Part shown: piece by piece, positions 46,335 through 55,239 of the stretch | Position numbering within the stretch: the stretch's first letter is position 1 | Layout: each line of letters opens with the position of its first letter | Source: Microthrixaceae bacterium | GTDB lineage: Bacteria; Actinomycetota; Acidimicrobiia; Acidimicrobiales; Microtrichaceae | Length of the DNA stretch: 64,000 nucleotides | Direction: 5' to 3' | Assembly: GCA_023957975.1 (NCBI GenBank) | Contig: JAMLGM010000002.1 | Coordinates: 1-64,000, forward strand | The notes under the pieces: model-generated | Database searches by the model: none | What the model was told of the DNA's origin: nothing | What the model saw: the letters and a program-made list of their open reading frames with translations, nothing else | Position numbers and translations under genes: made by a program

Positions 46335-47256
46335 TCGGCCCGAGGGCGGGGTCGGGAACGGCAGGTCGTCGCTGACGCAGCCTTGCGATCCAAACGACGT
46401 TCCGCTCGCGTTGTTGACCGTGCACGCCCACCCGGACGATGAGGCCTCGAAGGGTTCGGCGCTCGTCGCGAAGTACGTCGCGCTCGGAGTCCGAGCGACG
46501 CTGGTGTGTTGTACCGGCGGCGAACTCGGCTCCGTCCTCAACCCGGCGATGGATCGTGAAGAGGTGCACGCCGACCTGGCGGGGGTTCGTCGCAAAGAGT
46601 TGGAACGGTCGGCGCAGATCATCGGGTTCAGCGACGTCGATCTGCTCGGATACCGCGACTCGGGAATGCCCGACATGGAGGAGAACCACGACCCGTCGAA
46701 CTTCTGGAACGCGCCGTTGAACGAGGCCACGGCACGGCTCGTGGCGTCCATTCGTCGGGCGCGGCCGCAGGTGATGATCACCTACGGCGACGATCAGGGC
46801 GGATATCCGCACCCCGATCACCTCAAGGTGCACACGGTGAGCGTCGAGGCATTCGACCGGGCCGCAGACGAGTCGTACCGGCCCGACCTGGGCGCTGCGT
46901 GGCAGGCCAGCAAGCTCTACTACTCGGTATGGTCTCGCCGGCGCGGCCTCGCCCTGCACGAGCGGATGGTGGAACTGGGCGTCGAGTCGCCGTTCACGCC
47001 GGAGTGGTTGGACCGGTTCAACCAGGACGAACGAATCACGACCTCGGTCGATGTCGGCGAGTTCATGGAGGTGCGCGACGCCTCGCTGCGGGCACACGCC
47101 ACCCAGGTCGATCCCAATGAGGCGTTCTGGTTCGGTATCAACCCGCGCGAACAGGCTCGCGCCTACCGGTGGGACGACTACATCCTCGCTCGGTCGCTGG
47201 TCGACACCGATCTGCCCGAAGACGACCTTTTCGCGGGCATCGTGGCTTCCTGGTGA
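46315..47256 (+). CDS. mca: Mycothiol S-conjugate amidase
   Basis: A 313-residue zinc amidase that cleaves mycothiol conjugates in detoxification. The family motif is HAHPDDEASKGSALVAKY. TGGELGSVLNPAMD is a strong Mca-type signature, and YPHPDHLKVHTVSV supplies the second zinc site. It follows the PhoU-TrkA_C gene with translational coupling. The presence of Mca implies mycothiol production, whose other genes are outside this window. Confidence 0.9.
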   Translation: MSVPADDRPEGGVGNGRSSLTQPCDPNDVPLALLTVHAHPDDEASKGSALVAKYVALGVRATLVCCTGGELGSVLNPAMDREEVHADLAGVRRKELERSAQIIGFSDVDLLGYRDSGMPDMEENHDPSNFWNAPLNEATARLVASIRRARPQVMITYGDDQGGYPHPDHLKVHTVSVEAFDRAADESYRPDLGAAWQASKLYYSVWSRRRGLALHERMVELGVESPFTPEWLDRFNQDERITTSVDVGEFMEVRDASLRAHATQVDPNEAFWFGINPREQARAYRWDDYILARSLVDTDLPEDDLFAGIVASW

Positions 47257-47280
47257 TCGACGAGTTGTAGGTTGGGGACC

Positions 47281-48114
47281 GTGACGACACTCGCTCAACG
47301 CCTTGGATTCGCCGACGATGAACGGGTCGTCATCGTGACCTGCGATGAGTTCGGCCTGAGCCACGCTTCCAACGAGGGTTGTCTTGCCGCGCTCGACGGG
47401 GTGGCCACGAGTGCATCGTTGCTCGTTCCGGCTCCATGGTCACGGTCCGCGGTCGCATATTCGGTCGGCCTCGATGTCGGGGTGGGGTTGACCCTGAACT
47501 CGCCGTTCGATCGCTATCGCTGGGGGCCGATCACCCACGCTCCCTCGCTGCTCGACGGCGACGGAGGGTTCCCTCGAACGCTGGATGATTCGTGGGACCA
47601 TGCCGACCTCGACGAGGTACGTCGCGAGTGCCGGGCCCAGATCGAGCGCGCCGGGCTGTGGGGGCTCGAGGTATCCCATGTGTCGTCGTATCTCGACGCC
47701 ATGTTGTTGCGGCCGGAGTTCTTCGACATCTACGTCGACCTGGCGCTCGAGTTCGAGCTTCCCGTCCGCATCGCCGGCCCAGCGGCGGAGCAGGGGGCGG
47801 GGTTTCGGTTTCGCCAGCTCGCGTCCGAGGAGGGGTTGTGGTTTCCCGACGAGTTGATCGAGTTGGGTTCTGCGGGGATCGTCGGGCGTTTGATTGAAGT
47901 GACGGACTCGCTCGAGCCGGGGGTGACCGAGATCGTGTTGCGGCCTTGCGTCGACTCGCCTGAAGCGCGCGCGATCGGGGCCGAGTGGGACGGTCGCGTC
48001 GCCGACTTGGCGCACCTGTCGGATCCGGGCCCGCTTGCGGAGCTGCTCGAGAGCCGAGGCGTGAAGACCATCGGGTGGAGAATGGTGCGAGACGCGCTGC
48101 GTTCGGCAGGGTGA
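47281..48114 (+). CDS. ChbG/YdjC-like polysaccharide deacetylase-family protein with altered metal site
   Basis: A 277-residue protein whose fold pattern follows the ChbG/HpnK/YdjC family (VVIVTCDEFGLSHASNEGCL, then a GVGLTL strand and EVSHVSSYLDAM). However, the canonical DDFG is DEFG, the GLH His is replaced (GLT) and the HIDSHQHVH-type His cluster is reduced. So the normal metal-dependent deacetylase chemistry may be lost or changed. GTG 47281 is chosen over TTG 47272. It follows mca by 24 bases. Confidence 0.7.
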   Translation: MTTLAQRLGFADDERVVIVTCDEFGLSHASNEGCLAALDGVATSASLLVPAPWSRSAVAYSVGLDVGVGLTLNSPFDRYRWGPITHAPSLLDGDGGFPRTLDDSWDHADLDEVRRECRAQIERAGLWGLEVSHVSSYLDAMLLRPEFFDIYVDLALEFELPVRIAGPAAEQGAGFRFRQLASEEGLWFPDELIELGSAGIVGRLIEVTDSLEPGVTEIVLRPCVDSPEARAIGAEWDGRVADLAHLSDPGPLAELLESRGVKTIGWRMVRDALRSAG

Positions 48115-48122
48115 CCTGCGCC

Positions 48123-48181
48123 CCGGTGGCGCACCGGTCGGTGCTCCGGTCGGTGCTCCGGTCGGCGCCCCGGTCGATGTG
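48123..48181. repeat. 12-bp tandem repeat after the ChbG-like gene
   Basis: Units of CCGGTCGGTGCT at 48134 and 48146, with diverged copies at 48158 and 48170 and a partial copy before. The array starts 9 bases beyond the stop of the ChbG-like gene and lies between convergent genes. Confidence 0.9.
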
Positions 48182-48194
48182 CCGAGCCCGCGCC

Positions 48195-48743
48195 TCAGCC
48201 GTCGGCCGGGCAGTTCGACCAGAGCCCACGCCCCTCGGTGCGCGCCGTGCGTTCGGCCTCACTGAAACGGTCGCGATGGGTCAGGTTCGGGGCGATACTC
48301 AGCGTGTTTGCGTAGCCCTGTTCAACCATGTCGAGGTTGACGAAGAGTCCGTCTGAAGCTCGATATACGTACACCAGAAGCCGGCCGTATCGATCGCGAG
48401 GCTCCTCGTCGACTTCGAGGCGAAGCGAGGTTCCCTCCGGAACGAGCTCTGCGAGGTGACGCGAGGCCTCTTTGCCGAAGCATTGCACCGGCTGGCGTGG
48501 ATCGACGGTCTCGGGGGTGTCGATGCCGATGAGGCGAACCTTCTCCTCGTCCGGTCCGATCCGGGCGACGAGGGTGTCGCCATCGACGTGTCGCACCACC
48601 ACGGCGTTCGCCTCGAGCACGCCGTGAACGGGTCCGTCGCGACCGGTGCACCCCGCCAACGCCGCGGCGAACCCGGCGAACCCGGCGACGAGCGCGACGA
48701 TGGCGATGAGGGAGGCCTTCGCCCTCGCCGAGCCGGCGGTCAC
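48195..48743 (-). CDS. Thermonuclease-family (SNase) lipoprotein
   Basis: A 182-residue secreted staphylococcal-nuclease-like protein. GTG 48743 gives a lipoprotein signal peptide (KASLIAIVALVAGFAGFAAA) with lipobox LAGC. An earlier start at 48848 would overlap the thiolase gene and add a non-signal leader. The nuclease fold shows VVRHVDGDTLVARI, RLIGIDTPETV and EPRDRYGRLLVYVYR, with the active-site Arg/Glu/Arg order retained. It may degrade extracellular nucleic acids for nutrients or in competition. Confidence 0.82.
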   Translation of the reverse strand: MTAGSARAKASLIAIVALVAGFAGFAAALAGCTGRDGPVHGVLEANAVVVRHVDGDTLVARIGPDEEKVRLIGIDTPETVDPRQPVQCFGKEASRHLAELVPEGTSLRLEVDEEPRDRYGRLLVYVYRASDGLFVNLDMVEQGYANTLSIAPNLTHRDRFSEAERTARTEGRGLWSNCPADG

Positions 48744-48783
48744 GTTCGACGCGGACCGCGACGGTTTCGTATCCGTCGCTTCG

Positions 48784-49962
48784 TCAGAGCCGGGAGATGA
48801 TGGTTCCCGTGCCGAGGCCACCGCCGCAGCACATGGTGATGAGGGCATTGGTGCCGTCCGTGCGCTCGAGTTCGTTGAGCGCCTTGGTCATGAGGAACGC
48901 CCCCGTGGCTCCGAGCGGGTGCCCCAGCGCAATGGCCCCGCCGTTCGGGTTGGTGGTCGCCGGGTCGGCGTCGAATTCTTTCATCCACGCCAGCGCGACG
49001 GAAGCGAACGCTTCATTGATCTCGGTGAGGTCGATGTCGGACATGGTCATGGCCGTCCGGTTGAACAGGTGGCGGGTGACGTCGATCGGCCCGGTCAACA
49101 TCATCACCGGATCGACGCCGACGAGAGCGGTGTCGACGATTCGCGCTCGTGCGGTCAACCCGAGTTCCGCGGCCTTGGTGGCGCTCATGATGAGCACGGC
49201 TGCGGCTCCGTCGGAGATCTGGCTGGCGGTGCCGGCGGTGTGTACGCCGTTGTCGCGGGCGACGGCCTTGAGGCCCGACAACTTCTCGAGCGTGGTTTCG
49301 CGGAGCCCCTCGTCGCGCGAGACCCGATGGGTGGTGCCGAGCGCTTCGCCACCGTCGCCGACGTCGGGGGCATCGATTTCGATGACCTGTGTGTCGAAGC
49401 GGCCCTCGTTCCAGGCGAGCGCGGCCCGTCGTTGCGACTCGACCCCGAACGCATCGGCATCGGCACGGGTGATTCCCCATTTGTCGGCGATGCGCTCGGC
49501 GCCTTCGAACTGTGAGACGAACTCGTACTGGGGGAAGTACGACTTGGGGATGGGCACCCCGAGGCCGAGGGCTTTGTTGGAGTTCGAACCGATCGGCACG
49601 CGGCTCATGGCCTCGACCCCGCAGGCGATGGCGACATCGACGACGCCGCCTGCGACGAGAGCACTGGCCAGGTTGGTGGCCTGTTGGGAAGACCCACACT
49701 GGGTGTCGACCGTGGTGGCCGCCACCTCCTGGGGGAGCCCGGCGGTGAGCCATGCGGTGCGCGTCACGTTGAAGCTCTGTTCGCCGACCTGGCTGACGCA
49801 GCCGCCGACGACCTGGCCGACCTCGAGTGGGTCGATACCGTTGCGTTCAACGAGCGCCTTGAGCGTGGTGGCGAGGAGATCGGTGGGGTGGACCGTGGCC
49901 AATCCGCCGTTGCGCCGGCCAATAGGGGTGCGGACTGCGTCGATGATCACTACGTCGGACAT
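48784..49962 (-). CDS. Acetyl-CoA acetyltransferase / thiolase
   Basis: A 392-residue thiolase. The acyl-binding Cys is C89 in DTQCGSSQQA, the catalytic His is in GGAIALGHPLGATGA, and the second Cys is in CCGGGLGTG. It catalyses the last step of fatty acid beta-oxidation or acetoacetyl-CoA formation; substrate length is not determinable. ATG at 49962 gives MSDVVIIDAVRTP. It is followed by the SNase gene on the same strand. Confidence 0.93.
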   Translation of the reverse strand: MSDVVIIDAVRTPIGRRNGGLATVHPTDLLATTLKALVERNGIDPLEVGQVVGGCVSQVGEQSFNVTRTAWLTAGLPQEVAATTVDTQCGSSQQATNLASALVAGGVVDVAIACGVEAMSRVPIGSNSNKALGLGVPIPKSYFPQYEFVSQFEGAERIADKWGITRADADAFGVESQRRAALAWNEGRFDTQVIEIDAPDVGDGGEALGTTHRVSRDEGLRETTLEKLSGLKAVARDNGVHTAGTASQISDGAAAVLIMSATKAAELGLTARARIVDTALVGVDPVMMLTGPIDVTRHLFNRTAMTMSDIDLTEINEAFASVALAWMKEFDADPATTNPNGGAIALGHPLGATGAFLMTKALNELERTDGTNALITMCCGGGLGTGTIISRL

Positions 49963-50295
49963 GGGGTCGATCCTAGGCATACGCGGCGACACCGGGCGGC
50001 GGCGAGCGACATCGGGTGGCGGGCCGGAGTTGTCGTCAGGCGGCGGGTCGATGCAGATCGGGTGCGGGCGACGGCGAGGTGATGACCGGCGTCGGGGCGA
50101 GGTGGTGATCGTCGTAGACCCGACGGGGCACGCTGTGAAGCGCTGCACGTGCCTCGGCGAGACCTGTGCGGCCAACACGGCGAGTCTCCTCGGAGATTCG
50201 CCACGACGGTGTGGAATCGAGAAGTGCGAGTTGGGCTGTCATGTGTCTCATGGTGCCAGCGACCCCTGACAGTGAAGCTCGCGTACCATCTCAGC

Positions 50296-51186
50296 ATGGC
50301 TGCCAGCAGCTTTGATCGGGACGCGGCTGAGCGTGTGATACGTCGAGCGATCGAGCTCGACGACGATGCGGGTGCGGACGCCCCGCATCGATTGAACGAG
50401 TCGGCCCTCGCAGAGGCCGCAGCGGAGCTGGGAATCGACGTCACCGCGGTCCGTCGAGCGGCGGCGGAGGAGCGCGTCGGGCTGCTCGGAGGCGAACCGA
50501 CGATCGCCGACAGGCTCGTCGGCCCGGGCCTGGTGCTCGCAGCGCACCCGTTCGCAGCCTCGAGTGAAGCTGCCGAGCAACAGGTCGATGCCTGGTTGCG
50601 TCGACACGGCGGGTTCCGAAAGGTCGCGATGCGTGCGACCGGTGCGGAATACCGGCGCCGGAGCGACCCGGTCGCATCCCTGCAACGAGCGGCGCGTTCG
50701 GTGAGCGGGCGGGAGTTGCTCGAATCGGGAGTCGATCGGCTGCGGGTCCTCATAGAGCCGCTCGAAGCGGACGAGTGCCTCGTGGCATTCGTCGTCGACC
50801 GCACCATGGGCCAGCGCGCGGCCGCCGTCGGGGTCGGCTCGATCGCCGGCATCGGGTCGCTCACGAGTGTCGGGTTCACACTGTCCGGATCGGAACCGGC
50901 GCTGGTGGGTATCCCCGCCTCGATCGGCCTCGCGGCGGCGATCGCCATCGGACGACGGCTCGCGGTGCGTGAGACCACGACCAACCTCGGAGGGGTGCTC
51001 GCCGCCATCGCGGTGGCCTCGGATCCCCGTTCGCCCTCGTCGACGTTGCCGGGCAACGACGCGCTCGCGAGCGTGACATCGTTGTTGAACCGTGGGTCGA
51101 CGCTGTTGCGGCGACCCGGCGCCCGCGACGAAGGCCCATCCATCGACCGCAACGACGGTCTTGGAACCGGCGGCTCGGCCGGGTGA
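50296..51186 (+). CDS. Hypothetical protein with two central membrane segments
   Basis: A 296-residue protein. An N-terminal helical part (RDAAERVIRRAIELDDDAG, ALAEAAAELGIDVTAVRRAA) resembles short domains in other Acidimicrobiia proteins. A folded middle (LIEPLEADECLVAFVVD) follows. Two adjacent hydrophobic helices (AVGVGSIAGIGSLTSVGF, LVGIPASIGLAAAIAIG) lie near residue 190. The stop overlaps the next gene's start (GTGA), so the two are co-translated. No family is recognised. Confidence 0.65.
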   Translation: MAASSFDRDAAERVIRRAIELDDDAGADAPHRLNESALAEAAAELGIDVTAVRRAAAEERVGLLGGEPTIADRLVGPGLVLAAHPFAASSEAAEQQVDAWLRRHGGFRKVAMRATGAEYRRRSDPVASLQRAARSVSGRELLESGVDRLRVLIEPLEADECLVAFVVDRTMGQRAAAVGVGSIAGIGSLTSVGFTLSGSEPALVGIPASIGLAAAIAIGRRLAVRETTTNLGGVLAAIAVASDPRSPSSTLPGNDALASVTSLLNRGSTLLRRPGARDEGPSIDRNDGLGTGGSAG

Positions 51187-52127
51187 CGATGCTGATCGTG
51201 TATCACGGCGAGGCCGGACCGGCCCAGCGCCGTCGTTTCGCCGAAGTCGAGGCACAACACGGTTGGCGCATCGAGGTCGTGGCACCGGGCGACGATCGGC
51301 ATCTGGAGTCGGTGTTGGGGGAGATGACGCTGTGGTGGCACGTCCTGACACCGATCACCGACGAACACCTCGCTCGGGCGCCGCGGTTGCGGTTGATCCA
51401 CAAGTGGGGCGTGGGGCTGAACACCATCGACCTGGATTCGGCGGCGAAACGTGGGGTCGCCGTGGCCAACATGCCCGGGTCGAACGCGTCGGCGGTGGCG
51501 GAGCACGCCACCCTGTTGACGTTGGCGGTATTGCGACGGCTGCCGCGCTATCACGAACGCACCAGTGCCGGGGCCGGGTGGCCGATCGATGCAGCGTTGG
51601 GGGAGGGGTGTCGTGAGCTGTCCGGTTCGGTCGTGGGCCTGATCGGCTATGGCGCCATCGCGCAGCGTTTCGCTCAGATCCTCGAGGGGTTCGGGGCGAC
51701 GGTGTATCACCACAGCCGGCGCGACGACCGCGCCGGCTGGCGGCCGCTCGAGGACCTGTTGGCACACGCCGACATCGTGAGCCTGCATGTTCCACTCGAC
51801 GCGGACACCGAACGGTTGCTCGATGTGCGCCGCATCGCCCGGATGAAGCCCTCAGCGGTGCTCATCAACACCGCTCGAGGTGGGCTGGTCGACCTTGCTG
51901 CGCTCGACGCGGCGCTCGCCCGGGGCGATCTCGCCGGTGCGGGTCTCGACACGTTCGATCCCGAGCCGTGGGATGCCACCCCGTCGATCGCGAGACACCC
52001 CGGTGTCGTCGTGACCCCGCACATCGCGTGGCTGACCTGGGAGACCTTGGAGCGGTCGCTCGATCTGGGGGTGGCCGCGGCGCTGGCGGTGCGCGACGGC
52101 ACAGATATTGCCAACCGCGTCGTGTGA
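51183..52127 (+). CDS. D-isomer-specific 2-hydroxyacid dehydrogenase
   Basis: A 314-residue NAD-dependent enzyme. The dinucleotide-binding motif is VVGLIGYGAIAQRFAQ. The catalytic Arg is in INTARGGLVD, Glu in TFDPEPW and His in TPHIAW. GTG 51183 overlaps the previous stop by four bases. The substrate is not identifiable; family members reduce glyoxylate, hydroxypyruvate or similar acids. Confidence 0.93.
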   Translation: MTMLIVYHGEAGPAQRRRFAEVEAQHGWRIEVVAPGDDRHLESVLGEMTLWWHVLTPITDEHLARAPRLRLIHKWGVGLNTIDLDSAAKRGVAVANMPGSNASAVAEHATLLTLAVLRRLPRYHERTSAGAGWPIDAALGEGCRELSGSVVGLIGYGAIAQRFAQILEGFGATVYHHSRRDDRAGWRPLEDLLAHADIVSLHVPLDADTERLLDVRRIARMKPSAVLINTARGGLVDLAALDAALARGDLAGAGLDTFDPEPWDATPSIARHPGVVVTPHIAWLTWETLERSLDLGVAAALAVRDGTDIANRVV

Positions 52128-52148
52128 TGTCGCTCGTAACATGACGTC

Positions 52149-52565
52149 GTGGCCGAACCCGGCGAGGACCTGATCATCGGACGTGCCGTGCGCGTCAGCG
52201 CGTCGGAGATGACGTGGCGCTTCAGCGCGTCCGGCGGCCCCGGCGGCCAGCATGTCAACACCTCCAACACCCGCGTCGAGTTGTCCGTCGACCTGAGGAC
52301 GGTCCTGGCCAACGACACGGTCCGTCACCGGCTCCTCAAGCGCTATGGCCACACCCTCGTGGTGGTCGCGAGCGAGCACCGCTCTCAGTATCAGAACCGT
52401 CGCGTCGCGCTCGCGAAGCTTGAGCAGCATCTGCGTCGTGGTCTGGTCGTGGAGCGGTCGCGGGTGGCGACCAAGCCGACGCGGGGCTCCCAGATGCGCC
52501 GTCTCGAGGGCAAGAAGCGCCGTTCGGCGATCAAGGCCGACCGTCGCCGGCCGCCGTCGGACTGA
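52149..52565 (+). CDS. arfB: ArfB-like peptidyl-tRNA hydrolase / ribosome rescue factor
   Basis: A 138-residue protein of the class I release factor fold. The GGQ catalytic motif is in SGGPGGQHVNTSNTRVEL. The C-terminal tail is very basic (MRRLEGKKRRSAIKADRRR), which in ArfB enters the mRNA channel of stalled ribosomes. The stop-codon-recognition domain of RF1/RF2 is absent. GTG 52149 is used. It ends in a 22-bp tandem repeat array. Confidence 0.9.
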   Translation: MAEPGEDLIIGRAVRVSASEMTWRFSASGGPGGQHVNTSNTRVELSVDLRTVLANDTVRHRLLKRYGHTLVVVASEHRSQYQNRRVALAKLEQHLRRGLVVERSRVATKPTRGSQMRRLEGKKRRSAIKADRRRPPSD

Positions 52566-52643
52566 GCGCCTGCCGCCTTCGGACTGAGCGCCTGCCGCCC
52601 TCGGACTGAGCGCCTGCCGCCGTCGGACTGAGCGTCCGCCGCT
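52557..52643. repeat. 22-bp tandem repeat spanning the ArfB-like gene stop
   Basis: Units of TCGGACTGAGCGCCTGCCGCC plus one variable base begin at 52557, 52579 and 52601, with a diverged fourth at 52623. Each carries ACTGAG; the first TGA is the stop codon (52563-52565). Confidence 0.95.
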
Positions 52644-52676
52644 CATCGCCGCGGCATCGCGCGATAGCGTCCGCAC

Positions 52677-53648
52677 ATGCAGCGCCACGGCATCACCATT
52701 CCCTTCGACAGTGTCCCGCTCGCCGAACAACGCGATTGGATCGCCGAGGTCGAACAGCTCGGATACACCGACGTGTGGTCCGCGGAGGCGGACGCCACCG
52801 ATGCCTTCACTCCACTGGTCCTGGCGTCTCAGTGGGCGCCGACGTTGCGGCTCGGCACCGCCATCGTGCCGGCCTACACGCGGGCACCGGGTGTGCTCGC
52901 CCAGCAGATTGCGACGTTGGCGGCGGTGGCTCCGGGTCGTGTCGCGTTCGGGGTCGGTGCCTCATCGAACGTCATCGTCGAACGTTGGAACGGCGTGCCA
53001 TTCGAAGACCCGTATCGACGGGTGCGAGACACCGTGCGGTTCCTGCGACCGACGTTGGCCGGCGAAAAGACGGACTTCGACGGGTCGAACCTGTCGAGTC
53101 ACGGGTTCCGGCTCAAGATCAAGGGACTCGATACGAAGGTGCCGATCCTCGTCGCTGCATTGCGGGAGGGGATGCTGCGTCTCGCCGGGCGTGAAGGCGA
53201 CGGCGCCATCATCAACTGGCTGAGTGCGAACGACGTCCGTCAGGTGGCTCCCATCGTGCAGGAGGCGTCTCCGGACGGTTCCCATAAGGAGATAGCGGCC
53301 AGGATCTTCGTCGTTCCCTCGACCGATCGGGAATTGGTCATGAACTACTCGAAGTTCGCGATCGCCGCGTATCTCAACGTTGCGGTGTACGCGGCGTTTC
53401 ACGAATGGCTCGGACGTGGCGAGATGCTGGCTCCGATGTGGAAGCACTGGCGCGAAGGAGATCGAGCTGCGGCGGTGGCGGCGATCCCGGATGAACTCGT
53501 CGACGAGCTTGTCGTGTGGGGCAGCCCCGAGGCGTGCCGCGAACACATCGGCCGCTATGTCGAGGCGGGGGTCGACACCACGGTGCTGGCGATCCTGAAC
53601 TTCGGTATCGACGAACGGCAAGCGATTCGGGATCTGGCGCCGCGCTGA
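52677..53648 (+). CDS. LLM-class (F420-type) oxidoreductase
   Basis: A 323-residue luciferase-like flavin/F420 oxidoreductase. GITIPFDSVPLAEQRDWIAE, GYTDVWSAEADATDAFTP, RLGTAIVPAYTRAPGVLA and RVAFGVGASSNVIVERW follow the family order. KVPILVAALREGMLRLAG and VDTTVLAILNF complete the barrel. ATG 52677 follows the 22-bp repeat array. The substrate is unknown. Confidence 0.88.
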   Translation: MQRHGITIPFDSVPLAEQRDWIAEVEQLGYTDVWSAEADATDAFTPLVLASQWAPTLRLGTAIVPAYTRAPGVLAQQIATLAAVAPGRVAFGVGASSNVIVERWNGVPFEDPYRRVRDTVRFLRPTLAGEKTDFDGSNLSSHGFRLKIKGLDTKVPILVAALREGMLRLAGREGDGAIINWLSANDVRQVAPIVQEASPDGSHKEIAARIFVVPSTDRELVMNYSKFAIAAYLNVAVYAAFHEWLGRGEMLAPMWKHWREGDRAAAVAAIPDELVDELVVWGSPEACREHIGRYVEAGVDTTVLAILNFGIDERQAIRDLAPR

Positions 53649-53674
53649 GGGCAGAGCGCGGAAGTCGTCGTCGT

Positions 53675-54436
53675 TCAGGCGCGGTGGGTGGCGGAGGCGA
53701 CGGTATGGAAGTGTTCGGCGAGTTCGGCGCGGCTGACGTGTGCGTTGAGCCCCGAGGGGTTGGGCATGACATAGACGGGCGTGGTGCCGAACCCCTCGTC
53801 TTGCCAGCCGATGGTCGCCGATCGGTCCCGGGCCGCACGCCAGCCGGTGATCCCGACCACGCATACGGCGCGAGGGCGTAGCCACCGCACCGTGGTTTCG
53901 AGTCGACGGATTCCGTGGCGGTATTGCGCTGTCGACAGTTCCTTGGCGGAGACCGTCGCCCGTTTCACCAGGTCGCTCATGCCGATGCGGTGATGCTCGA
54001 AGGCGTGCAGCGGGTCCCGGTCGACACTCACGAGGCCGGCGTCGAGCGCCGCGGGCCAGAACCGATTGGTCGCTCCGGCGAATCCCACTCCCGCATCCGC
54101 GGCGACGAGGCTCGGGTTGAGGCCGACGATGAGCACTCTGAGGTCGGCACCGACGAGATCGGCGAGTGTCCGAGCGCGCACGTAGACGCCCTCGGACGGG
54201 TTGAACGCCCCTCCTTCGAGGGTTGCCGCGAGCAGGTCGGTAGGCCACCGTTGGGCGACGTCGGCGGGGACGTGGAATCGGTGCCCAACGGGTGTCGCCG
54301 CACGAAGTCGCCAGAGTTCGATCGGCACCTCCGTGCGAGGCCCGCCGGCGAGGATGTCGGCGAGGTCCGCGCCCTCGACTGAGGCGTTGTCCGAGGGGTT
54401 GTCACGCTGGGCGCTGTCACGCGAAGCCCGACTCAT
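53675..54436 (-). CDS. mug: Mismatch-specific uracil/thymine-DNA glycosylase (MUG)
   Basis: A 253-residue uracil-DNA glycosylase superfamily protein of the MUG/TDG type. VLIVGLNPSLVAADAGVGFAG carries the catalytic-pocket GLNPS motif, and VYVMPNPSGLNAHVSR is the second family motif. It removes U or T from mismatches in base excision repair. ATG 54436 overlaps the SDR stop (ATGA), so it is the third gene of an LLM-SDR-mug operon. The N-terminal ~50 residues look disordered. Confidence 0.85.
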   Translation of the reverse strand: MSRASRDSAQRDNPSDNASVEGADLADILAGGPRTEVPIELWRLRAATPVGHRFHVPADVAQRWPTDLLAATLEGGAFNPSEGVYVRARTLADLVGADLRVLIVGLNPSLVAADAGVGFAGATNRFWPAALDAGLVSVDRDPLHAFEHHRIGMSDLVKRATVSAKELSTAQYRHGIRRLETTVRWLRPRAVCVVGITGWRAARDRSATIGWQDEGFGTTPVYVMPNPSGLNAHVSRAELAEHFHTVASATHRA

Positions 54437-55239
54437 GTGGCGAGAAGGCGGCGTTGCAGCTTGCGCATTGCATCGAGCCATCGGTCGACGTTGTCGGCCT
54501 TGGTGCGCACATAGTCCGCAACCTCGGGGTGGGGCAGGATCAGGAATCGGTCCTCCGCTAGTCCCTCCACGACGGCGTCGGCGACGTCGTCAGGCTCGAT
54601 GAGGCCCATGAGTTTCACCACGTCGGTGGCGAGGGTCGCACCACCTGGGCCGCCGATGCCGCCGGTCACCAGCGGGGTGTTGACCCCCTGTGGGCACAGG
54701 CACGAAACCGTCAACCCCTCGTCTGCATGCGTGATCGACAACCATTCGGCGAGGCCCACCGCAGCGTGTTTGGTGGCGCTGTAGGCGGCGTCGCCGAGGT
54801 TGGTGAGCAATCCGGCCGCCGACGCGGTCACGAGCAAGTGGCCGTGGCCCTGGCTACGCACGACGGGAAGGAAGGCCCGAGCCGCGTTGACGGTGCCCAT
54901 GACGTTGACGTCGAACATCCGATGCCACAGGTCGTCGGTGGCGTCGATGCCCATGCCGGTGCCGATCCCGGCGTTGGAGCAGTACAGGTCGAGTCGACCG
55001 AACTCGTCGACGACGTCGCCTATGAGCGCCTCGACGGCATCGGCATCGCTCACGTCGAGGTAGCGGATCGAAGGTTCCCGAACGTCGCCGCTGCCAGGGT
55101 CGCCGCTGCCAGGGTCGCCGACGTTGATGTCGGCGCGAACGACCGTCTTGGCGCCTTCGGCCTCGAAGCGATCGGCGAGCGCCTTGCCGATTCCCGAGGC
55201 CGCACCGGTGACGACGACGATCGAGTTTCGGATCCGCAT
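54433..55239 (-). CDS. Short-chain dehydrogenase/reductase
   Basis: A 268-residue classical SDR. The NAD(P) motif is VVTGAASGIGKAL. CSNAGIGTG is the NAG motif, and YSATKH with the upstream Ser forms the catalytic site. ATG 55239 overlaps the stop of the preceding LLM gene (TGATG). A GSGDP duplication sits in an N-terminal loop. It is co-transcribed with an LLM oxidoreductase upstream and mug downstream. Confidence 0.92.
   Translation of the reverse strand: MRIRNSIVVVTGAASGIGKALADRFEAEGAKTVVRADINVGDPGSGDPGSGDVREPSIRYLDVSDADAVEALIGDVVDEFGRLDLYCSNAGIGTGMGIDATDDLWHRMFDVNVMGTVNAARAFLPVVRSQGHGHLLVTASAAGLLTNLGDAAYSATKHAAVGLAEWLSITHADEGLTVSCLCPQGVNTPLVTGGIGGPGGATLATDVVKLMGLIEPDDVADAVVEGLAEDRFLILPHPEVADYVRTKADNVDRWLDAMRKLQRRLLAT
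55085..55114. repeat. 15-bp in-frame duplication in the SDR gene
   Basis: TCGCCGCTGCCAGGG occurs twice (55085 and 55100) and encodes the GDPGSGDPGSGD loop on the minus strand. Confidence 0.9.
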
